Below are positions 59,398 through 64,000 of a stretch of 64,000 bases of DNA, one piece after another (positions within the stretch are counted from its first letter, which is position 1; every line of letters begins with the position of its first letter). The translations under genes and the position numbers were made by a program. Below the pieces are notes generated by a model, which saw nothing but the letters and a program-made list of their open reading frames with translations, was not told the origin of the DNA and ran no database searches. Origin of the DNA: Mixta sp031457955 (GTDB taxonomy: Bacteria > Pseudomonadota > Gammaproteobacteria > Enterobacterales > Enterobacteriaceae); assembly GCF_031457955.1 (NCBI RefSeq), contig NZ_JAVDXN010000001.1:806001-870000 (forward strand), read 5' to 3'.

Positions 59398-59433
59398 CTT
59401 AGCATGGTTTTTTACACGGTTGACTCTCAAATC
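59398..59433 (-). repeat. Right terminal inverted repeat of the Tn3-family remnant
   Basis: CTTAGCATGGTTTTTTACA followed by TTGACTCTCAAA is the inverted counterpart of the left end at 57257-57295. The inner 18 bases differ at one position. Confidence 0.75.
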
Positions 59434-59467
59434 CATCAAACGGGAAACGGTGGATTAAGCAGGCAAT

Positions 59468-59495
59468 AAAAAACGGAGGCAGGCCTCCGTTTTTT
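59468..59495. terminator. Terminator downstream of the nitroreductase gene
   Basis: ACGGAGGC / GCCTCCGT with six A before and six T after form a symmetrical hairpin 17 bases beyond the stop at 59512. It can act on both strands. Confidence 0.85.
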
Positions 59496-59511
59496 ATGAG
59501 TAGCAACAGAA

Positions 59512-60252
59512 TTATTTATCTTTGCCGAAACCCTGTTTTAACAGCGCAGGCAACACATCCGGGAAGTAGATGTTTTTATAGTAGTTGGCAACCGTCTGGC
59601 TCCAGTTTTCGCCGCCGTCGCGCTGAATATCGCGCCAGTGCTGCTCCAGCTGCTGGTTAAACGCACCAATTTTCTCAGCCATGCCTTCGGTCTGATATTT
59701 CTCTTCATGACGGAATGTAGACATCGGCAGACGCGGTTTGAGATCGGCGGGACGATCGACATAGCCCAGCGCCAGGCCCACCAGCGGGAAGGTCAGCGGC
59801 GGCAGCTCAAACAGTTCGATAAACGCCGCCGGGCTTCTGCGCATACCGCCAATCGGCACCACGCCCAGGCCCTGCGCATGCGCGGCGGCCATCGCCGAAG
59901 CCAGCGCAATCCCGACGTCGGTGCTGCCGGAAACAATGCTTTCAATACTTTCATGGGCAATGTGCTGCTCATCAATCAGATTCATCGCCTCACGCGTTTT
60001 ATGCATATCCAGCACAAAAGTGATAAACACCGGCGCCTGCGCAATCCACGGCTGGCCGCCCGCCAGTTCGGCGATTTTAGCTTTGGTGGCTTTGTCGCGC
60101 GTGACAATCACTGAAACCTGCTGTGAGTGGACCGAGGTCGGCGCACGGTAAGCGGACAGAATAATATTATCCAGCACGGTATCCGGAATGGCCTTGTCCA
60201 GATAGCTGCGGTCGCTGCGGTGATTAATAAGTGTTTCAATAACCGGGTTCAT
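59512..60252 (-). CDS. NfsA/FRP-type nitroreductase family oxidoreductase
   Basis: This 246-residue FMN-dependent oxidoreductase starts MNPVIETLINHRSDRSYLDK (the HRSxR FMN motif). It continues with SAYRAPTSVHSQQVSVIVTRD, GSTDVGIALASAMAAAHAQGLGVVPIGGMR and PLVGLALGYVDRPADLKPRLP. The group reduces nitroaromatics, quinones or flavins with NAD(P)H. It stands alone, just outside the right transposon end. Confidence 0.88.
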   Translation of the reverse strand: MNPVIETLINHRSDRSYLDKAIPDTVLDNIILSAYRAPTSVHSQQVSVIVTRDKATKAKIAELAGGQPWIAQAPVFITFVLDMHKTREAMNLIDEQHIAHESIESIVSGSTDVGIALASAMAAAHAQGLGVVPIGGMRRSPAAFIELFELPPLTFPLVGLALGYVDRPADLKPRLPMSTFRHEEKYQTEGMAEKIGAFNQQLEQHWRDIQRDGGENWSQTVANYYKNIYFPDVLPALLKQGFGKDK

Positions 60253-60703
60253 GACATTTTCCTTGTAATAAGATTCAGCCGCAGTGTAGATGAGCCTGAT
60301 TTTAGCGGCTTCGCACTCTGTGCCGCCCTATGCTTCGCTGACGCACGCCAGTGGCGCAGCCGAAAATAAAATGACCTGCATTTGCGCATACGCGCCGCAA
60401 AAATTTACCAATGTATTTAAAAAATATAATCATCATTAAAGACACAGACTCTTGGGTGAATATCGTTAATTTAAAACTAACAATAATCACCAGAACAGCG
60501 CTAATAAGCCACAGGTTAATCAATTTTCACTGTTACGTTCGGCCTCACTATTTCCCCATCATTATTCTCTATAAAATATTCCCCTATGTACCAAGTTGAT
60601 TATAATAGTTTTCGCACGGAAAATAGACACCGAAACGGCAGCGATTCTTTATGCGCTGGTAGCAAATATAAATCATGATGACCAATCTATAGGGAGATAG
60701 ACA
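60253..60703. other. AT-rich intergenic region upstream of the GH18-like gene
   Basis: No supported gene lies here. The right part is strongly AT-rich and carries a good -10 element (TATAAT at 60601-60606) about 100 bases ahead of the GH18-like start; the matching -35 is weak. Short frames across the region lack ribosome-binding sites. Confidence 0.5.
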
Positions 60704-61456
60704 ATGAATAAATTCATTTTGGGCGGCTGGAGCCAGTCACTTTCTGCTCAACCGCTGAGTACGTTCGATATCATGATGTACGGCATGGTAACTAACCTCG
60801 ACGGCTTAACCACCGGCACCGCCGCCAATCCAGGCTGGAGCCCGCAACAACAAAATAAACCCGAAAATAACCCCGATTTTAAAGGCAAAACGCTTTGGGT
60901 ATATGGCGGCGGTGGATGTTCGCCTGAAGGCAGGCCGGAAAATCAACATGCTGTATTGAAAATAGCTGCAGCCACCAAAAGCCGCGGTTGGGACGGCGTG
61001 GATTTTGATGATGAGTGCAATATGAATATTGATTTGGTTATTGAGGCGATGAAAGAATTAAAAAAATGCCAAAAAGAGACCAGTTTTGGTTTTATTTCCG
61101 GCTACGCCTATAATCATCCCGCCACAAAAAACGGCATTAAATTAAACGATAAAATAAGAAAGCTTATTCTGTCGGAACAATGCGATCGTTTGATCCATTA
61201 CTGCTACGCGACGGCGATGTGGAGTAAACAGGACATTATTGGCAACGTTATTCCAGCGCTTAAAAACACATTGCGCAACGGCGCGAAAAACAAGCAATGC
61301 ATACTTGCCCTGACTACCCGGGGCCTGACTGACTGGAACCTGAATTACTTCATCGATCAGGTGCTGGATTTTAACCTTGGCGGGCTGTTTATCTGGAATT
61401 ATGAAGAGTTAACACCCGAGCATCACCACATCATCAAAGAGAGATTATGGAAGTAG
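60704..61456 (+). CDS. Compact GH18-like (chitinase-family) protein
   Basis: This is a 250-residue protein with a GH18 barrel pattern. The catalytic motif D-x-x-D-x-D-x-E appears exactly as DGVDFDDE at 97-104, with Glu104 as the proton donor. Preceding strands fit (FILGGWSQS, LWVYGGGGC). It is shorter than typical chitinases and lacks a signal peptide and chitin-binding modules, so it may act in the cytoplasm or be exported by a non-classical route. Some short GH18 proteins accompany insecticidal toxin complexes; no such genes are here. AGGGAG eight bases upstream supports the start. Confidence 0.8.
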   Translation: MNKFILGGWSQSLSAQPLSTFDIMMYGMVTNLDGLTTGTAANPGWSPQQQNKPENNPDFKGKTLWVYGGGGCSPEGRPENQHAVLKIAAATKSRGWDGVDFDDECNMNIDLVIEAMKELKKCQKETSFGFISGYAYNHPATKNGIKLNDKIRKLILSEQCDRLIHYCYATAMWSKQDIIGNVIPALKNTLRNGAKNKQCILALTTRGLTDWNLNYFIDQVLDFNLGGLFIWNYEELTPEHHHIIKERLWK

Positions 61457-61742
61457 CGGATAGTGCTGCCAGCACGCTAAAAAGTTCTGACGGTGCCGAC
61501 AGCACAGGAAAGCTGGCGCAACAGCAGGAGAATAGTGAAAAAAGCAGTAAAACATTAGAGTAATTTGTGAACTGAAAACCTTTTACTAATAATCGCTTAG
61601 GGGAAATTACGCTTTCAGGTCCAATAATAACTGGATAAAAAATAACCACTCAAACAGTAAGGACATTGCTTTCCGGGCAATCTTTACTAACTTTATTCAT
61701 GAGTTCCTGTGTAACCCCTTTGCTGTAGACGCTTTTCGTCGT
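61457..61742. other. Intergenic region after the GH18-like gene
   Basis: No well-supported gene. A 38-codon frame starting at 61447 (overlapping the GH18-like stop) encodes a polar Ser/Gln/Lys-rich peptide without recognisable identity. Confidence 0.45.
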
Positions 61743-61779
61743 CCGGCACCGCTCATTGCCACGGTGCCGGATTTTTTTT
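61743..61779 (+). terminator. Rho-independent terminator on the plus strand
   Basis: CCGGCACCG / CGGTGCCGG form a perfect nine-base stem with a ten-base loop, followed by eight T residues on the plus strand. It ends rightward transcription from the GH18-like side just before the convergent nar genes. Confidence 0.88.
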
Positions 61780-61784
61780 ATGCC

Positions 61785-62462
61785 TTAACGGCGCGCCCGC
61801 ACCAGCTGATAGCGGCGGCTAAAGTACTCCAGCGGCGCGCTCCAGACGTGTACCAGGCGGGTAAAGGGAAACACCAGGAAAATTGTCATGCCCAGTACCA
61901 GATGAACGCGATAGATCCACTCCACGCCATCCAGCCAGGTCGAGGCGTTGCCCTGGAACGTCACCACCGACTGCGCCCAGCCAACCAGTTTCATCATGCC
62001 GACGCCGTCCATATGACGCAACGAGAACAAAATCGAGGTCAGTCCCAGAATGAGCTGAATCATCAGGATCCCGAGAATCACAATGTCGGCACGGGTTGAG
62101 GTAGCGCGTACGCGTGGGTTAAACATGCGCCGCTTCAGCAGCATCAGGCCGCCAACCAGCGCCATCAGGCCAAATACCCCGCCCGCGATCATTGCCAGTT
62201 TCTGCTTGGTCGCTATCGCCAGGAAAGGTTCATAGACCCAGTGCGGCGTCAGCAGGCCAAACAGATGACCGAAGAAGATGCCGATAATACCGATGTGGAA
62301 CAGGTTCGACGCCAGACGGAAGTTGCCTTTATCCAGCATCTGGCTCGATCCGGCGCGCCAGGTGTACTGCCCGTAGTCATAGCGCAACCAGCTGCCAATC
62401 AGAAACACCGTCCCGCACAGATAGGGATAAATCTCGAAAAAGAAGATGTTCAGATAGTGCAT
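61785..62462 (-). CDS. narI: Respiratory nitrate reductase gamma subunit NarI
   Basis: This 225-residue membrane cytochrome b carries two haems and takes electrons from quinol. It has five helices, starting MHYLNIFFFEIYPYLCGTVF, with haem-ligand His residues in HIGIIGIFFGHLFGLL, YRVHLVLGMTIFLVFPFTRLVHVW. The start at 62462 overlaps the narJ stop (TAATG); longer frames lie inside narJ. The length equals E. coli NarI (225). Confidence 0.95.
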   Translation of the reverse strand: MHYLNIFFFEIYPYLCGTVFLIGSWLRYDYGQYTWRAGSSQMLDKGNFRLASNLFHIGIIGIFFGHLFGLLTPHWVYEPFLAIATKQKLAMIAGGVFGLMALVGGLMLLKRRMFNPRVRATSTRADIVILGILMIQLILGLTSILFSLRHMDGVGMMKLVGWAQSVVTFQGNASTWLDGVEWIYRVHLVLGMTIFLVFPFTRLVHVWSAPLEYFSRRYQLVRARR

Positions 62463-63157
62463 TATTTCGATCCTCCGGCTGACAAATCCAGATACTGTGG
62501 AATAGGCTGCTGCTGAAAACGCTGCTGATGCGCCTTTTCCTGCGAGGTGTCGCACGTTTGCGCCTGGTCGTCGATAAATTTAATCTGTGCCTCTTCCCAG
62601 ACGGCATCCAGCGCCTGACGGGTATCGTCACGCGGCTCTTTGCTCACCTGCCCGGCTACGCTGCTGCTGCGCAGCGGGCTCCCTGCCCACGTCAGCAGCA
62701 TATCGAACAGCTGGCTAAAGGCGCTGTCGCGCTGCTGTAGCCGCCCGCCAATCAGCGCCAGAATTGGCGCGACGTCCTGTAATCCCTGCCGCGCTGCCGC
62801 CTCCGGCTGCTGACTGAGATACTCAAGATAGAGCGGCAAATAGTCCGGCAGCTCGCGGCAGTCGAGAAACAGGCCCGCCTGCTCATACTGCGCCAGTAGA
62901 TCGACCATCGCCTGGCCGCGATCGCGCGATTCGCCATGCACATGCTCAAACAGCAGCAGCGAGGTGGCGCAACCGCGATCGAAGGTTTCACACCATTCCG
63001 ACTGGCGATCCAGCAAGCCGCCGCTCAGCCAGAAATGGGCAAAAGGCTGTAGCATCGGTGCCTGCCGGGCGACCAGCGCATTCAGTTCATCCTTTTCCTC
63101 CCACAACGCCTTATCGGGGTACTCCAGCAGCAACGCCACCACTTTTAGCATCAGCAT
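62462..63157 (-). CDS. narJ: Nitrate reductase assembly chaperone NarJ
   Basis: This 231-residue all-helical TorD/NarJ-type chaperone has KVVALLLEYPDKALW, FEHVHGESRDRGQAMVDLLAQY and the key LFLDCRELPDYLPLYLEYLS segment that binds the NarG N-terminus. It inserts the molybdenum cofactor and is not part of the final enzyme. One-base overlaps link it to narH and narI. Confidence 0.95.
   Translation of the reverse strand: MLMLKVVALLLEYPDKALWEEKDELNALVARQAPMLQPFAHFWLSGGLLDRQSEWCETFDRGCATSLLLFEHVHGESRDRGQAMVDLLAQYEQAGLFLDCRELPDYLPLYLEYLSQQPEAAARQGLQDVAPILALIGGRLQQRDSAFSQLFDMLLTWAGSPLRSSSVAGQVSKEPRDDTRQALDAVWEEAQIKFIDDQAQTCDTSQEKAHQQRFQQQPIPQYLDLSAGGSK
62681..62688 (-). other. KOPS-type motif pointing toward dif from the right
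   Basis: CCCTGCCC on the plus strand is GGGCAGGG on the minus strand, inside narJ. It points left, toward dif at 20656, opposite to the copy at 10720. This is the polarity expected on the right side of dif. Confidence 0.45.
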
Positions 63158-64000
63158 TATTCGCCCTCCGCCCGATGGGTAATGTTAATGGCATCGATGC
63201 GGCGGCTGTTGAACAGGTTGAATTTGCTGTCGCTGCCGTGGCAGCCATCGCCAAAGGTAAAGCCGCAGCCGTTGCGTTCCGGGAAGGCGTCAGCCGCCAG
63301 TTCGCGGTGGCTGGTGGGGATCACAAACCGATCTTCGTAGTTGGCAATCGCCAGGTAGCGATACATCTCTTCCACCTGCGCCACGCTCAGGCCGACCTGT
63401 TCAATGGCGCGGGTGTCGGTAGTGCCATCCACCGTTTGCGCACGTTTGTAATGACGCATCGCCATCATTCTTTTCAGCGCGCGCAGCACCGGCGCGGTAT
63501 CGCCCGCGCTTAGCAGGTTTGCCAGGTACTGCACCGGAATGCGCAGGGTTTCCACCGCTGGCAGCGCGCCATCCATCGGCAGCGCGCCCGCGTCGGCCAC
63601 CGACTGAATCGGCGACAAGGGCGGCACATACCAGACCATCGGCAGCGTGCGGTATTCGGGATGCAGCGGCAGCGCCAGTTTCCAGTCCATCGCCAGCTTC
63701 CACACCGGCGACTGCTGCGCCGCCTCAATAACGTTTTGCGGAATGCCCTGCGCCAGCGCTTCAGCAATCACTTCCGGGTCATTCGGATCGAGAAACACTT
63801 CCAGCTGACGCTCATAGAGATCGGTTTCATTCTCTGCGCTGGCGGCATCGGCGATGCGGTCGGCGTCATACAGCACCACGCCAAGGTAACGAATACGGCC
63901 GACGCAGGTTTCAGAGCAGACGGTCGGCATGCCCGATTCGATACGCGGATAGCAGAAAATGCACTTCTCTGATTTGCCGCTTTTCCAGTTGAAGTAGATT
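63157..64000 (-). CDS. narH: Nitrate reductase beta subunit NarH (N-terminal part outside window)
   Basis: The C-terminal 280 or so residues of the iron-sulfur subunit are present. The frame is open to the right edge, reading NWKSGKSEKCIFCYPRIESG then MPTVCSETCVGRIRYLGV, which contains cysteine ligands of the Fe-S clusters. Downstream are QQSPVWKLAMDWKLALPLHPEYRTLPMVWYVPPLSP and the end GYGFTFGDG-type CGFTFGDGCHGSDSKFNLFNSRRIDAI. NarH transfers electrons from NarI to the NarG molybdenum site. The apparent ATG at 63930 is internal. The narGHJI order implies narG to the right. Confidence 0.95.
   Translation of the reverse strand, partial: IYFNWKSGKSEKCIFCYPRIESGMPTVCSETCVGRIRYLGVVLYDADRIADAASAENETDLYERQLEVFLDPNDPEVIAEALAQGIPQNVIEAAQQSPVWKLAMDWKLALPLHPEYRTLPMVWYVPPLSPIQSVADAGALPMDGALPAVETLRIPVQYLANLLSAGDTAPVLRALKRMMAMRHYKRAQTVDGTTDTRAIEQVGLSVAQVEEMYRYLAIANYEDRFVIPTSHRELAADAFPERNGCGFTFGDGCHGSDSKFNLFNSRRIDAINITHRAEGE

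Larger units (their letters stand above)
57257..59433. mobile_element. Decayed Tn3-family element carrying an Hcp-Tlde1-immunity cassette
   Basis: The unit is bounded by inverted repeats whose inner parts are nearly identical. The left one reads TGTAAAAAACCACGCTAAG and the right one, inverted, TGTAAAAAACCATGCTAAG. The inner ending GCTAAG is as in Tn21-like Tn3-family ends. Inside are the C-terminal end of a TnpA, the C-terminal end of a serine resolvase, and three intact genes of type VI secretion type. No exact target duplication was found at the ends. The element no longer encodes its own transposase core, so it could move only with help in trans. Confidence 0.75.

Noticed and set aside
57250..59440. 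Target-site duplication flanking the Tn3-family remnant
   Set aside because: The five-base flanks (AGAAT on the left, ATCAA on the right) do not match, so none is claimed.
61447..61563. 38-codon frame overlapping the GH18-like stop
   Set aside because: It has a weak ribosome-binding site and a low-complexity polar product; too little support for a gene call.
1..64000. CRISPR arrays, tRNA or rRNA genes
   Set aside because: No regularly spaced direct repeats and no cloverleaf or ribosomal RNA sequence was recognised on either strand by reading; a covariance-model scan was not possible.

Overview
This 64 kb window is a chromosome-terminus segment from a member of the Enterobacterales, most likely Erwiniaceae (Pantoea, Erwinia or Mixta type). 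The family-level placement is inferred from gene content; the terminus location is read directly. A near-perfect XerCD dif site lies at 20656-20683 (one mismatch to the E. coli 28-mer as I recall it). FtsK-type GGGNAGGG motifs found on each side both point toward it. The left flank carries genes that also sit near the terminus in E. coli: ynfD, ynfB, ynfA, ydfG-dcp and glsB.

Layout. 1-12.9 kb: start of a PqaA-type gene, ynfD/ynfB/ynfA, ydfG/dcp, a chromosomal class A beta-lactamase, glutaminase, two LysR regulators and the remnant of a third, a PRISE-type reductase, a NicO metal exporter and a UV-damage endonuclease. 13-20.7 kb: an AT-rich accessory block ending at dif. It holds a large dermonecrotic-type protein with a C-terminal ADP-ribosyltransferase, an orphan NlpA lipoprotein under a MetJ operator, a YopH/SptP-like tyrosine phosphatase, a Cre-like tyrosine recombinase with a 34-bp lox-type site upstream, and a SpvC/OspF-type phosphothreonine lyase. 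Three of these look like type III effectors although no secretion apparatus is present here. 20.9-25.2 kb: a translationally coupled pair (YaaW-like plus a coiled-coil partner) and a repetitive Ig-like protein.

25.7-37.5 kb: a complete tellurite/stress locus. terZABCDEF runs leftward. The divergent five-gene metabolite operon (ATP-grasp, two phosphoribosyltransferase-like enzymes, HAD phosphatase, HpcH/CitE-like lyase) and terW run rightward. Two identical 14-bp imperfect palindromes mark the shared control region. 37.6-48 kb: Fic protein, mqo, dcuSR, a metalloprotease-like autotransporter and a luciferase-like monooxygenase.

48.1-57.3 kb: tyrP with TyrR boxes, then a seven-gene sulfur-amino-acid operon (two solute-binding proteins, permease, ATPase, GNAT acetyltransferase, two flavin monooxygenases) with a divergent M20 deacylase. 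Together these match the S-alkylcysteine salvage gene set of Bacillus subtilis. 57.3-59.4 kb: a decayed Tn3-family unit, bounded by inverted repeats, that carries an orphan Hcp, a Tlde1-type peptidoglycan effector and its likely immunity protein. 59.5-64 kb: a nitroreductase, a short GH18-like protein, and narI, narJ and partial narH.
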